Of a DNA stretch of 64,000 nucleotides, positions 48,860-62,048 are shown piece by piece. The stretch covers positions 45,224,401-45,288,400 of the forward strand of contig CM049317.1 of assembly GCA_026874595.1 (NCBI GenBank), in the 5' to 3' direction. The notes below the pieces were generated by a model. It saw only the letters and a program-made list of their open reading frames with translations. It made no database searches and was not told the DNA's origin. Position numbers and translations under genes: made by a program. This DNA is from Sipunculus nudus. Taxonomy: Eukaryota; Annelida; Sipuncula; Golfingiida; Sipunculidae. Each line of letters starts with the position of its first letter. Within the stretch, counting starts at the first letter, position 1.

Positions 48860-51800
48860 CCATACAGACTCAACATTGGCTGTATAAATTTGGAGTTTTG
48901 GGCTAAATTCTGTGTTATTACACTGATTGGTCTGAAATGTTTGGGCTGAAGTAAACCCTTGGGGAAATTACATACAAAAATTGGGAGAGGTGGCTGAGTT
49001 TGTGTGCCAATAAGGTGCGAAAAATGGATTTTTAGCATTTGACAGGGCTTTTGTGCACATAATCAGGTTAAAATTCAGCTAGGGTGTTCAAAATGCAGGA
49101 TTTTACTGATACTTTGGTGAACATACATAATTGCAATTTGCATATGGCTCCTGTTAATACCTACCATTTTGAGGTATCCTTTAAAGTGTTTTTATCTGTA
49201 CCGACTCAACTTGGCTTTAATACATGTGGTGTCTTGAGCTAAATTCTGTGTTATTTGGCTGATTAGTCTGAAATGTTTTGGGCTGCAGATGACCCCTTGG
49301 AGAAATATGTATACAAAAATTGGGAGACCTGGCTGTGTTTTTGTACCAATGAGGAGCAAAAATGGATTTTTAGCACTTTACAAGGCTTTTTGTGCATATG
49401 ATCAGGTTAAAATTCAGCTAGGGTGTTCAAAATGCAGGATTTTACTGATACTTTGGTGAACATACATGGTTGCAATTTGCATATGGCTCCTGTTAATACC
49501 TACCATTTTGAGGTATCCTTTAAGGTGTTTTCATCTGTACCGACTCAACTTGGCTTTAATACATGTGGTGTCTTGAGCTAAATTCTGTGTTATTTGGCTG
49601 ATTAGTCTGAAAAGTTTTGGGCTGCAGATGACCCCTTGGAGAAATATGTATACAAAAATTGGGACACCTGGCTGTGTTTTTGTACCAATGAGGAGCAAAA
49701 AATGGATTTTTAGCACTTTACATGGCTTTTTGTGCATATGATCAGGTTAAAATTCAGCTAGGGTGTTCAAAATGCAGGATTTTACTGATACTTTGGTGAA
49801 CATGCATGGTTGCAATTTGCATATGGCTCCTGTTAATACCTACCATTTTGAGGTATCCTTTAAAGTGTTTTCATCTGTACCGACTCAACTTGGCTTTAAT
49901 ACATGTGGTGTCTTGAGCTAAATTCTGTGTTATTTGGCTGATAAGTCTGAAAAGTTTTGGGCTGCAGATGACCCCTTGGAGAAATATGTATACAAAAATT
50001 GGGAGACCTGGCTGTGTTTTTGTACCAAGGAGGAGCAAAAATAGATTTTTAGCACTTTACAAGGCTTTTTGTGCATATGATCAGGCTAAAATTCAGCTAG
50101 GGTGTTCAAAATGCAGAATTTTACTGATACTTTGGTGAACATACATGGTTGCAATTTGCATATGGCTTCTGTTAATACCTACCATTTTGGGGTATCCTTT
50201 AAAGTGTTTTCATCTGTACTGACTCACCTTGGCTTTAATACATGTGGTGTCTTGAGCTTAAATCTGTGTCATTTGGCTGATTAGTCTGAAAAGTTTTGGG
50301 CTGCAGATGACCCCTTGGAGGAATATGTATACAAAAATTGGGACACCTGGCTGTGTTTTTGTACCAATTAGGAGCAAAAATGGATTTTTAGCACTTTACA
50401 AGGCTTTTTGTGCATATGATCAGGTTAAAATTCAGCTAGGGTGTTCAAAATGCAGGATTTTACTGATACTTTGATGAATATACATGGTTGCAATTTGCAT
50501 ATGGCTCCTGTTAATACCTACCATTTTGGGGTATCCTTTAAAGTGTTTTCATCTGTACTGACTCACCTTGGCTTTAATACATGTGGTGTCTTGAGCTTAA
50601 ATCTGTGTCATTTGGCTGATTAGTCTGAAAAGTTTTGGGCGGCAGATGACCCCTTGGAGGAATATGTATACAAAAATTGGGAGACCTGGCTGTGTTTTTG
50701 TACCAATGAGGAGCAAAAATGGATTTTTAGCACTTTACAAGGCTTTTTGTGCATATGATCAGGTTAAAATTCAGCTAGGGTGTTCAAAATGCAGGATTTT
50801 ACTGATACTTTGGTGAACATACATGGTTGCAATTTGCATATGGCTCCTGTTAATACCTACCATTTTGGGGTATCCTTTAAAGTGTTTTCATCTGTACTGA
50901 CTCACCTTGGCTTTAATACATGTGGTGTCTTGAGCTTAAATCTGTGTCATTTGGCTGATTAGTCTGAAAAGTTTTGGGCTGCAGATGACCCCTTGGAGGA
51001 GAAATGTATACAAAAATTGGGAGAGCTGGCTGTGTTTTTGTACCAATGAGGAGCGAAAAATTGATTTTTAGCACTTTACATGGCTTTTTGTGCATATGAT
51101 CAGGTTAAAATGCAGCTAGGGTGTTCAAAATGCAGGATTATACTGATACTTTGGTGAACATACATGGTTGCAATTTGCATATGGCTCCTGTTAATACCTA
51201 CCATTTTGAGGTATCCTTTAAAGTGTTTTCATCCGTACCAATTCAGATTGGCTTTAATACATGTGGTGTCTTGAGTTAACTCTGTGTTATTTGGCTGATT
51301 AGTCTGAAATGTTTTGGGCTGCAGATGACCCCTTAGAAAAAATATGTATACAAAAATTGGGAGACCTGGCTGTGTTTTTGTACCAATGAGGAGCAAAATG
51401 GATTTTTAGCACTTTACATGACTTTTTGTGCATATGATCAGGTTAAAATTCAGCTAGGGTGTTCAAAATGCAGGATTTTACTGATACTTTGGTGAACATA
51501 CATGGTTGCAATTTGCATATGGCTCCTGTTAATACCTACCATTTTGAGGTATCCTTTAAGGTGTTTTCATCTGTACCGACTCAACTTGGCTTTAATACAT
51601 GTGGTGTCTTGAGCTAAATTCTGTGTTATTTGGCTGATTAGTCTGAAAAGTTTTGGGCTGCAGATGACCCCTTGGAGGAATATGTATACAAAAATTGGGA
51701 GACCTGGCTGTGTTTTTGTACCAATGAAGAGCAAAAATGGATTTTTAGCACTTTACATGGCTTTTTGTGCATATGATCAGGTTAAAATTCAGCTAGGGTG

Positions 51801-52380
51801 TTCAAAATGCAGGATTTTACTGATACTTTGGTGAACATACATGGTTGCAATTTGCATATGGCTCCTGTTAATACCTACCATTTTGAGGTATCCTTTAAAG
51901 TGTTTTCATCTGTACCGACTCAACTTGGCTTTAATACATGTGGTGTCTTGAGCTAAATTTGTGTTATTTGGCTGATTAGTCTGAAAAGTTTTGGGCTGCA
52001 GATGACCCCTTGGAGAAATATGTATACAAAAATTTGGAGACCTGGCTGTGTTTTTGTACCAAGGAGCAAAAAAATGGATTTTTAGCACTTTACATGGCTT
52101 TTTGTGCATATGATCAGGTTAAAATTCAGCTAGGGTGTTTAAAATGCAGGATTTAACTTATCTTTTGGTGAACATATACAGGATTGCAGATTGCATATGG
52201 CTCCTGTTAATACTTGCCATTAGGGAGTGTCTTTAAAAAAGGGATTTTTAGCATTTAACAGGGCTTTTTGTGCATATGATTAGGTTAAAATTCACCTAGG
52301 GTGTTGAACATGCAGAATAATACTGATATTTTGGTGATTATACATGGTTGCAATTTACATGTGGCTGCTGCTAATAAATC
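48860..52380 (+). repeat. 339-bp satellite array
   Basis: GTGTTCAAAATGCAG recurs at 49084, 49423, 49763, 50102, 50441, 50780, 51121, 51459 and 51798, with a changed form at 52135: ten starts spaced 337-341 bp. Central units differ at only a few positions. The first partial unit (from about 48860) and the last two (after 52135) are strongly diverged and shortened. Repeated 60-codon frames in the array are by-products of the unit. Confidence 0.97.
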
Positions 52381-52479
52381 CTGCTGCTCACAAGTGGCTG
52401 TGATAAATGTATTTTGGATAACCTTTGATCTATATACTTGTAATTACAATTGTGTAGCGTGCTTTTTAACAACATTCAC

Positions 52480-55400
52480 CGCTTTTCAATGTGTCTGATA
52501 CATTGCGTTTATCTGCCGGAAAACGTCGGGAATATATCCATATACACAACATGTTGAGTGCAACATACTGCAAACGTTTCAGTGACGTTGAACGTTATAT
52601 TACTGAGTATGGGAGACAACAGATATTTCACGTCCTTTACACGTTTAATGTATGTTGCATGCCGTATCATATAAAACCACATTGTGATTGGTGGCTAATT
52701 TGCAACGTTAAGGATACGTACATAAAAATCTGTATTTTCATCAGCTTTACATTGTGCATCGTATTGTATATAATACCGTATATTAATGTTTGAAATAACG
52801 TTGTGTATATTTGAAATTTAAACATATTGAACCGACTAATTTGCAACGTTTATGATACGTCCATTTTACATACCAAAATATCGCAAACGTAACTACATAC
52901 ACAACATGTGAAACGTTATGTGTAACATTTCGCAGACGTCTCTTCGACATTGCCTTAAATGTTATACTTCCGAGTATTGAAGAAATTCACAGTAACGTTC
53001 TCAGCATGTGTTAAATACGTTGCATACAGAACAGTAAAAATCTGTATTTTCAACAGTTTTAGATTGTGCACCATAACGTATAGATAACAGTTATCTATAT
53101 TTCAAATAACTTTGTGTATATTTGAAAATTACAATCACAGACCCGAATAATTTGCAACGTTTAGGATACGTACATTTTACGTGCAAAACAACGTCGCAAA
53201 TGTATCCACATGCACAACATGTGAAACATAATGTGTAACATTTTGCAGACGTCTCTTCGACATTGCCTAAAATGTCATACTTCCAGGTATTGCAGACGTT
53301 CACCATAACGTTCCCAACATGTTTCTTGACCGTTGTATACAGCGTCGTAAAAATCTGTATTTTCATCAGCTTTACATTGTGCACCGTATCGTATATAAAA
53401 CCGTATATTAATGGTTGAAATAACGTTGTGTATATATGTAATTTAAACATATTGAACCGACTAATTTGCAATGTTTAGGATACGTTAATTTTACGTGCAA
53501 AAACAACGTCGCAAATGTAACTACACGCACAACATGTATAACGTTATGTGTTACATTTTGCAAACGTCTCTATAACATTTCCTAATATTTTATACTTTCC
53601 GACTTTTAGGACGTCCAATAAAACGTTCTCAGCATGTGTCAAATACGTTGTATACAGCGCAGTAAAAATCTGTATTTTCACCTGTTTTAGATTGTTGTGT
53701 ATATTTGAAAATTACAATCACAGACCCGACTAATTTGCAACGTTTAGGATACGTACATTTTAGGTGCAAAACAACGTCGCAAATGTATCCACATGCACAA
53801 CATGTGAAACATTATGTGTAACATTTTGCAGACGTCTCTTCGACATTGCCTAAAATGTCATACTTCCAGGTATTGCAGACGTTCACCATAACGTTCCCAA
53901 CATGTTTCTTGACCGTTGTATACAGCGTCGTAAAAATCTGTATTTTCATCAGCTTTACATTGTGCACCGTATCGTATATAAAACCGTATATTAATGGTTG
54001 AAATAACGTTGTGTATATATGTAATTTAAACATATTGAACCGACTAATTTGCAATGTTTAGGATACGTTAAATTTACGTGCAAAAACAACGTCGCAAATG
54101 TAACCACACGCACAACATGTATAACGTTATGTGTTACATTTTGCAAACGTCTCTATAACATTTCCTAATATGTTATACTTTCCGACTTTTAGGACGTCCA
54201 ATAAAACGTTCTCAGCATGTGTCAAATACGTTGTATACAGCGCAGTAAAAATCTGTATTTTCACCTGTTTTAGATTGTGCACCATAACGTATATATAACA
54301 GTATATCTATATTTTAAATAACTTTGTGTATATTTGAAAATTACATTCACAGACCCGACTAATTTGCAATGTTTAGGATACGTACATTTTACGTGCAAAA
54401 CAACGTCGCAAATGTAACCCATATGCACAACATGTGAAACGTTATGTGTAACATTTTGCAGACGTCTCTTCGACATTGCCTAAAATGTTATACTTCCGGG
54501 TATTGCAGACGTTCATCATAACGTTCCCAACATGTGTCTTGACCGTTGTATACAGCGTCGTAAAAACCTGTATTTTCAGCAGCTTTACATTGTGCACCGT
54601 ATCGTATATAAAACCGTATATTAATGTTTGAAATAACGTTGAGTATATTTGTAATTTAAACATATTGAACCGACTAATTTGCAATGTTTAAGATACGTTG
54701 ATTTTACGTGCCAAAACAACGTCGCAAATGTAACCACACGCACAAAATGTATAACGTTATGTGTTACATATAGCAAACGTCTCTATAACATTTCCTAGTA
54801 TGTTATACTTTCCGACTTTTAGGACGTCCAATAAAACGTTCTCAGCATGTGTCAAATACGTTTTATACAGCGCAGTAGAAATCTGTATTTTCACCTGTTT
54901 TAGATTGTGCACCATAACGTATATATAACAGTATATCTATATTTTAAATAACTTTGTGTATATTTGAAAATTACATTCACAGACCCGACTAATTTGCAAT
55001 GTTTAGAATACGTACATTTTACGTGCAAAACAACGTCGCAAATGTAACCATATGCACAAAATGTGAAACGTTGTGTGTAACATATTGCAGACGTCTCTTC
55101 GACATTGCCTAAAATGTTATACTTCCGGGTATCGCAGACGTTCACCATAACGTTCCCAACATGTTTCCTGACCGTTGTATACAGCGTCGTAAAAATCTGT
55201 ATTTTCATCAGCTTTACATTGTGCACCGTATCGTATATAGAACCGTATATTAATGTTTGAAATAACGTTGTGTATATTTGTAATTTAAACATATTTAACC
55301 GACTTATTTGCAATGTTTAGGATACGTTAATTTTACGTGCAAAAACAACGTCGCAAATGTAACCACACGCACAACATGTATAACGTTATGTGTAACATTT

Positions 55401-58400
55401 TGCAGACGTCTCTTCGACATTGCCTAAAATGTTATACTTCCGGGTATTGCAGACGTTCATCATAACGTTCCCAACATGTGTCTTGACCGTTGTATACAGC
55501 GTCGTAAAAACCTGTATTTTCAGCAGCTTTACATTGTGCACCGTATCGTATATAAAACCGTATATTAATGTTTGAAATAACGTTGAGTATATTTGTAATT
55601 TAAACATATTGAACCGACTAATTTGCAATGTTTAAGATACGTTGATTTTACGTGCCAAAACAACGTCGCAAATGTAACCACACGCACAAAATGTATAACG
55701 TTATGTGTTACATATAGCAAACGTCTCTATAACATTTCCTAGTATGTTATACTTTCCGACTTTTAGGACGTCCAATAAAACGTTCTCAGCATGTGTCAAA
55801 TACGTTTTATACAGCGCAGTAGAAATCTGTATTTTCACCTGTTTTAGATTGTGCACCATAACGTATATATAACAGTATATCTATATTTTAAATAACTTTG
55901 TGTATATTTAAAAATTACATTCACAGACCCGACTAATTTGCAATGTTTAGAATACGTACATTTTACGTGCAAAACAACGTCGCAAATGTAACCATATGCA
56001 CAAAATGTGAAACGTTGTGTGTAACATATTGCAGACGTCTCTTCGACATTGCCTAAAATGTTATACTTCCGGGTATCGCAGACGTTCACCATAACGTTCC
56101 CAACATGTTTCCTGACCGTTGTATACAGCGTCGTAAAAATCTGTATTTTCATCAGCTTTACATTGTGCACCGTATCGTATATAGAACCGTATATTAATGT
56201 TTGAAATAACGTTGTGTATATTTGTAATTTAAACATATTGAACCGACTTATTTGCAATGTTTAGGATACGTTAATTTTACGTGCAAAAACAACGTCGCAA
56301 ATGTAACCACACGCACAACATGTATAACGTTATGTGTTACATTTTGCAAACGTCTCTATAACATTTCCTAGTATGTTATACTTTCCGACTTTTAGGACGT
56401 CCAATAAAACGTTCTCAGCATGTGTCAAATACGTTGTACTCAGCGCAGTAAAAATCTATATTTTTACCTGTTTTAGATTGTGCACCATAACTTATATATA
56501 ACAGTATATCTATATTTTAAATATCTTTGTGTATATTTGAAAATTACATTCACAGACCCGACTACTTTGCAATGTTTAGGATACGTACATTTTCCGTGCA
56601 AAACAACGTCGCAAATGTAACCATATGCACAACATGTGAAACGTTATGTGTAACATTTTGCAGACGTCTCTTCGACATTGCCTAAAATGTTATACTTCCG
56701 GGTTTTGCAGACGTTCATCATAACGTTCCCAACATGTTTCTTGACCGTTGTATACAGCGTCGTAAAAATCTGTATTTTCATCAGCTTTACATTGTCCACA
56801 GTATCGTATATAAAACCGTATATTAATGTTTGAAATAACGTTGAGTATATTTGTAATTTAAACATATTGAACCGACTAATTTGCAATGTTTAGGATACGT
56901 TAATTTTACGTGCCAAAACAACGTCGCAAATGTAACCACACGCACAACATGTATAACGTTATGTGTTACATTTTGCAAACGTCTCTATAACATTTCCTAA
57001 TATGTTATACTTTCCAACTTTTAGGACGTCCAATAAAACGTTCTCAGCATGTGTCAAATACGTTGTATACAGCGCAGTAAAAATCTGTATTTTCACCTGT
57101 TTTAGATTGTGCACCATAACGTATATATAACAGTATATCTATATTTTAAATAACTTTGTGTATATTTGAAAATTACATTCACAGACCCGACTAATTTTGC
57201 AATGTTTAGGATACGTACATTTTACGTGCAAAACAACGTCGCAAATGTAACCATATGCACAACATGTGAAACGTTGTGTGTAACATTTTGCAGACGTCTC
57301 TTCGACATTGCCTAAAATGTTATACTTCCGGGTATTGCAGACGTTCACCATAACGTTCCCAACATGTTTCTTGACCGTTGTATACAGCGTCGTAAAAATC
57401 CGTATTTTCATCAGCTTTACATTGTCCACCGTATCGTATATAAAACCGTATATTAATGTTTGAAGTAATGTTGAGTATATTTGTAATTTAAACATATTGA
57501 TCCGACTAATTTGCAATGTTTAGGATACGTTAATTTTACGTGCCAAAACAACGTCGCAAATGTAACCACACGCACAACATGTATAACGTTATGTGTTACA
57601 TTTTGCAAACGTCTCTATAACATTTCCTAATATGTTATACTTTCCGACATTTAGGACGTCCAATAAAACGTTCTCAGCATGTGTCAAATACGTTGTTTAC
57701 AGCGCGGTAAAAATCTGTATTTTCACCTGTTTTAGATTGTGCACCATAACGTTTATATAACAGTATGTCTATATTTTAAATAACTTTGTGTATATTTGAA
57801 AATTACATTCACAGACCCGACTAATTTGCAATGTTTAGGATACGTACATTTTACGTGCAAAACAACGTCGCAAATGTAACCATATGCACAACATGTGAAA
57901 CGTTATGTGCAACAATTTGCAGACGTCTCTTCGACATTGCCTAAAATGTTATACTACCGGGTATTGCAGACGTTCACCATAACGTTCCCAACATGTTTCT
58001 TGACCGTTGTATACAGCGTCGTTAAAATCTGTATTTTCATCAGCTTTACATTGTCCACCGTATCGTATATAAAACCATATATTAATGTTTGAAATAACGT
58101 TGCGTATATTTGTAACTTAAACATATTGGACCGTAACTTTGCAATGTTTACGATACGTCCATATAACGTGCCGAAAAACGTCGGAAACCTAACCGCATGC
58201 ACAACATAAAAAACTTTTAATGCAACGTTTCTAAAACGTCCGTTTGCCGTTCCCAATAATATTTTACTTTAGAGTAGTTAGGACGTTAAGTATAACGTTC
58301 GCACCATGTTTTACAAATGTTTTTAAACAATATTGCAGAATAAGGAACCTGATCGAAATTCAGAACGTGCCCATTAACGTGTACATAACGTTTGATGTAC

Positions 58401-58610
58401 GTTACATAATAACAATACAATGCGTTTTAACCAAAGGCGTTTTGGAAGTACAGGACAACGTTCTTTAAATGTAAATACAAGGTTTTATTAAAACGTTACA
58501 TAAAGTACCTTGGACGGACGTTCCTGTATTTCAATATGACGTAAGCTTGACGTTGCCTGCACGTTTCTAAATAATGTTATGACCTGTAACTTTCCACGAA
58601 CGTTAGGTTT
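52480..58610 (+). repeat. ACGT-rich satellite, 315-bp A/B monomers in 630-bp dimers
   Basis: Two monomer types of about 315 bp alternate. Type A has ACACGCACAACATGTATAAC and CCAATAAAACGTTCTCAGC. Type B has CATATGCACAACATGTGAAA and CACCATAACGTTCCCAAC. Equivalent B ends lie at 53471, 54054, 54684, 55313, 55628, 56257, 56886 and 57516, mostly 629-630 bp apart. The exceptions are 583 (a 47-bp deletion in A near 53696) and 315 (a lone step). Both edges (52.5-53.0 and 58.1-58.6 kb) are diverged. Each unit carries many ACGT, AACGTT and TACGT motifs, unlike the rest of the window. Confidence 0.95.
54442..56329 (+). repeat. 944-bp tandem segmental duplication within the ACGT-rich satellite
   Basis: 54442-55385 is repeated almost exactly at 55386-56329 (three monomers each). 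The junction near 55386 joins the first ~75 bp of a type A monomer to type B sequence (TAACATTTTGCAGACG), producing a chimeric unit and two B ends only 315 bp apart. Confidence 0.88.
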
Positions 58611-58632
58611 ACGTACTGTGTTTGCAGGGTTG

Positions 58633-59930
58633 TCTGTGTCTGCAATCACGCCTACTTCAACAACATTGTCTGTGTCTGCAATCACGCCTACTTCATCAAC
58701 ATTGCCCGTGTCTGCAATCACGCCTACTTCATCAACATTGTCTGTGTCTGCAATCACGCCTACTTCATCAACATTGTCTGTGTCTGCAATCACGCCTACT
58801 TCATCAACATTGTCTGTTTCTGCAATCACGCCTACTCCATCAACATTGTCTGCTTCTACAATCACGCCTACTCCATCAACATTGTCTGCTTCTGAAATCA
58901 CGCCTACTCCTTCAACATTGTCTGTTTCTGCAATCACGCCTACTCCATCAACATTGTCTGTTTCTGCAATCACGCCTACTCCATCAACATTGTCTGTTTC
59001 TGCAATCACGCCTACTCCATCAACATTGTCTGTTTCTGCAATCACGCCTACTCCATCAACATTGTCTGTTTCTGCAATCACGCCTACTCCATCAACATTG
59101 TCTGTTTCTGCAATCACGCCTACTCCATCAACATTGTCTGTTTCTGCAATCACGCCTACTCCATCAACATTGTCTGTTTCTGCAATCACGCCTACTCCAT
59201 CAACATTGTCTGTTTCTGCAATCACGCCTACTCCATCAACATTGTCTGTTTCTGCAATCACGCCTACTTCATCAACATTTTCTGTTTCTGCAATCACGCC
59301 TACTTCATCAACATTGTCTGTTTCTGCAATCACGCCTACTTCATCAACATTGTCTGTTTCTGCAATCACGCCTACTTCATCAACATTGTCTGTTTCTGCA
59401 ATCACGCCTACTTCATCAACATTGTCTGTTTCTGCAATCACGCCTACTTCATCAACATTGTCTGTTTCTGCAATCACGCCTACTTCATCAACATTGTCTG
59501 TTTCTGTAATCACGCCTACTTCATCAACATTGTCTGTTTCTGCAATCACGCCTACTTCAACAACATTGTCTGTTTCTGCAATCACGCCTACTTCATCAAC
59601 ATTGTCTGTTTCTGTAATCACGCCTACTTCATCAACATTGTCTGTTTCTGCAATCACGCCTACTTCAACAACATTGTCTGTGTCTGCAATCACGCCTACT
59701 TCAACAACATTGTCTGTGTCTGCAATCACGCCTACTTCAACAACATTGTCTGCTTCTGCAATCACGCCTACTTCATCAACATTGTCTGTGTCTGCAATCA
59801 CGCCTACTTCATCAACATTGTCTGTGTCTGCATTCACGCATCCTACATCAACATTGTCTGTTTCTGCAATCACGCATCCTTCATCAACATTGTTTGTTTC
59901 TGCAATCATGCATACTTCAACAACATTGTT
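58633..59930. repeat. 36-bp minisatellite, about 36 copies
   Basis: The unit TCTGTTTCTGCAATCACG + CCTACTTCATCAACATTG repeats in exact 36-bp register with a few variants: TGTG/TGTT, TTCATCA/TCCATCA/TTCAACA, GCAATC/GTAATC. As 36 is divisible by 3, several frames on both strands stay open for hundreds of codons. The plus frame reads SVSAITPTSSTL and the minus frame VDEVGVIAETDN, each 12 residues. I do not call a gene: there is no start context, no flanking coding sequence, and the open state follows from the unit. Confidence 0.96.
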
Positions 59931-60560
59931 TCTACCATGATGCATACTTCAACAACATTGTCTATTTGAACAATAACGCATACTTTATCACCATTATCTT
60001 TATCTACAGTTACGCATACTTCATCAACATTGTCTGTTTCGATAATTACGCATACTTCATGAACATTGTCTGTTTCTGCAACAACACATACTTCAACAAC
60101 ATTGTTTCTACCATCACGCATACTTCATCAACATTGTCTGTTTCTACAATCACGCATACTTCATCAACATTGTCTGTTTCTGCAATCACGCATACTTCAA
60201 CAACATTGTTTCTACCATCACGCATACTTGAACAACATTGTCTATTTCTACAATAATGCATACTTTATCACCATTGTCTTTATCTACAGTTACGCATACT
60301 TCATCAACATTTTCTGTTTCGATAATTACGCATACTTCATGAACATTGTCTGTTTCTGCAATAACACATACTTCAACAACATTGTTTCTACCATCACGCA
60401 TACTTTAACAACATTGTCGGTTTCTACAATAACGCATACTTTATCACCATTGTCTTTATCTACAATTAGGCATCCTTCATCAACATAGTCTGTCTCTACA
60501 ATTTCTCTTTCATCGGCAACATTATTTTCTTTTACAATTACGCATTAATCATCAACGTTG
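59931..60560. repeat. degenerate tail of the 36-bp minisatellite
   Basis: Units of 33-36 bp with CATACTTCAACAACATTG cores and many substitutions (TTTCTACCATCACG, TATCTACAGTTACG). A higher-order repeat of 280 bp is visible, for example TATCTACAGTTACG at 60001 and 60281. Confidence 0.9.
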
Positions 60561-60724
60561 TTTACTCATACAATAACGAGTGTAACTGAGTGACTTCAGA
60601 CAAGATATCTTTCTCCTTAAAACTGGAGAGTGACGGAAGCAGAGGAAACCCACGATGAACAAAAAGTGAAAACACATTCGAATAATCAATAATCTTTGAA
60701 CTGAATATGTAAATTCAGTGAAAT

Positions 60725-60795
60725 ATACCTTCACTGATGAGTGGATGACCTACTTGCCGCTCTCCTGTGCCGTTCCATTGCTCCAGGTAAGTGTT
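60725..60795 (+). other. possible exon end with splice donor
   Basis: The frame TDEWMTYLPLSCAVPLLQ runs up to CTCCAG/GTAAGTG at about 60784-60794, a strong 5' splice-site consensus. The following 100 bp are also GC-richer (CTGTACGGCGATGTTACC). The gene is not recognised, and chance cannot be excluded. Confidence 0.25.
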
Positions 60796-60899
60796 TCAGC
60801 TGTACGGCGATGTTACCGTACACAGTGATACCATCATCGTGGACTGGCACCTCACGACCGCCTTTATCTATTGTAAGCCTGCTGCATCAACACCGTGGC

Positions 60900-61580
60900 A
60901 GCTGAAAATGTTGAAATAAACAATTAACATATGAATGTAAGTTTCTTCAACTAACATGGGTTAAAATAAGGGTATAAGTAATAAAAACAATGTTAGATAA
61001 AAGAATGAAAAAAAAATGTCTCGGACAAAATGGAAGGGTAATTATAAGGCTGGAGCCGTTTGAAGACACTATGAGACTGGTCCTGAACGAATTCGACATT
61101 ACAGACCAATTAATAACAATTCCTCGATTCTGATTTAAAAATTAGTTAAGAGATTATTACGCCCATAGATTTTTAAATCACGTCCTACGCGGTATGTTTG
61201 TAGAACGGTTTATTAACTTGATAAGAAAACTGAGGGTATCACTAAATAAGAAGCGAGAATTGTTCGATTCAATTTATTGATGTTGCCTGTTGAAGTTGGT
61301 GAGGTATGGGACGACATGTTAGCAAAAAATATGAGACTTTACTTATCAAGCTACATTACACATAGATAAATAGAGATAAAACTAGACTGAGATTTTTCCC
61401 GAAATCAAACCTCAGAAGTCTTTTAATAGTTTTTCGTTTGTTCGAATTTCAGAAGATGACCCTATTAGGGTTGTCCACTGGAAGCTTTTCTGACCCCTAT
61501 AATGTCTTTACTTTTATATGTTTGACAGAAAAAGTTTATTTCAAGAAAAAGTAAACCTACTATTTCCGTGGTAAATATAA
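60900..61580. other. no recognisable gene
   Basis: AT-rich non-coding sequence. Confidence 0.45.
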
Positions 61581-61584
61581 TGTG

Positions 61585-61722
61585 CGGGTTGCATGGAATA
61601 CGCATCTGACGACATCGACATCATTCACCAGGTCCCTGTTTTGTTACATCGCCTGAAACACTTTGATGTGTTCCCTGATCTCCGACTTGTCATCACCTTC
61701 AACCAGACACAGTACAGTGAAT
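61585..61722 (+). other. possible coding fragment, unrecognised
   Basis: A 45-codon frame with coding-like composition in an AT-rich setting: MEYASDDIDIIHQVPVLLHR followed by LKHFDVFPDLRLVITFNQTQ, ending at a (TA)n tract. No stop interrupts it and residue usage looks protein-like, but no family is recognised and no clear splice sites flank it. It may be an exon remnant or part of a mobile element. Confidence 0.3.
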
Positions 61723-61814
61723 ATATATATACTGATTATAAGTGGATGAGCTGGTTGGTTTCATGTTTATAGTTTATATTAACTCAGGGATTCCTATATA
61801 CAGATCGCCATTGT

Positions 61815-61829
61815 ATTATATATATTTAC

Positions 61830-61871
<42 letters not shown>

Positions 61872-62001
61872 CAAGTTACATAAAATATATATATATATAT
61901 ATATCATTTCTCATTTATGAATTATATTTTCAAATGTTTGAAGTTAATTCGATCAATATTTTTAACAAATGTCATACACTCATGACGATATTCAAACAAA
62001 A

Positions 62002-62048
<47 letters not shown>

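Noticed and set aside
53091-57516. ACGT-rich satellite as a coding multigene family
   Set aside because: No preserved frame across monomers and no start or splice context; the A and B monomers differ freely in all frames.
52900-58256. Repeated minus-strand frames beginning MQISRFNMFKL (80-137 codons)
   Set aside because: They recur once per satellite dimer at equivalent positions and are interrupted by ordinary unit variants; no protein family is recognised.
58579-59940. Long plus-strand Ser/Thr/Pro-rich open frame (453 codons), mucin-like
   Set aside because: Same 36-bp array. Not called as a gene without transcript or flanking exons; kept as a question in the findings.
58488-59945. Long minus-strand open frame (485 codons) of acidic 12-residue repeats
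   Set aside because: It follows from the 36-bp unit length. The plus strand is equally open in two frames, and there is no start context or unique coding flank.
58633-60560. CRISPR-like regular repeats
   Set aside because: The repeats are directly contiguous with no unique spacers, and the DNA is eukaryotic.
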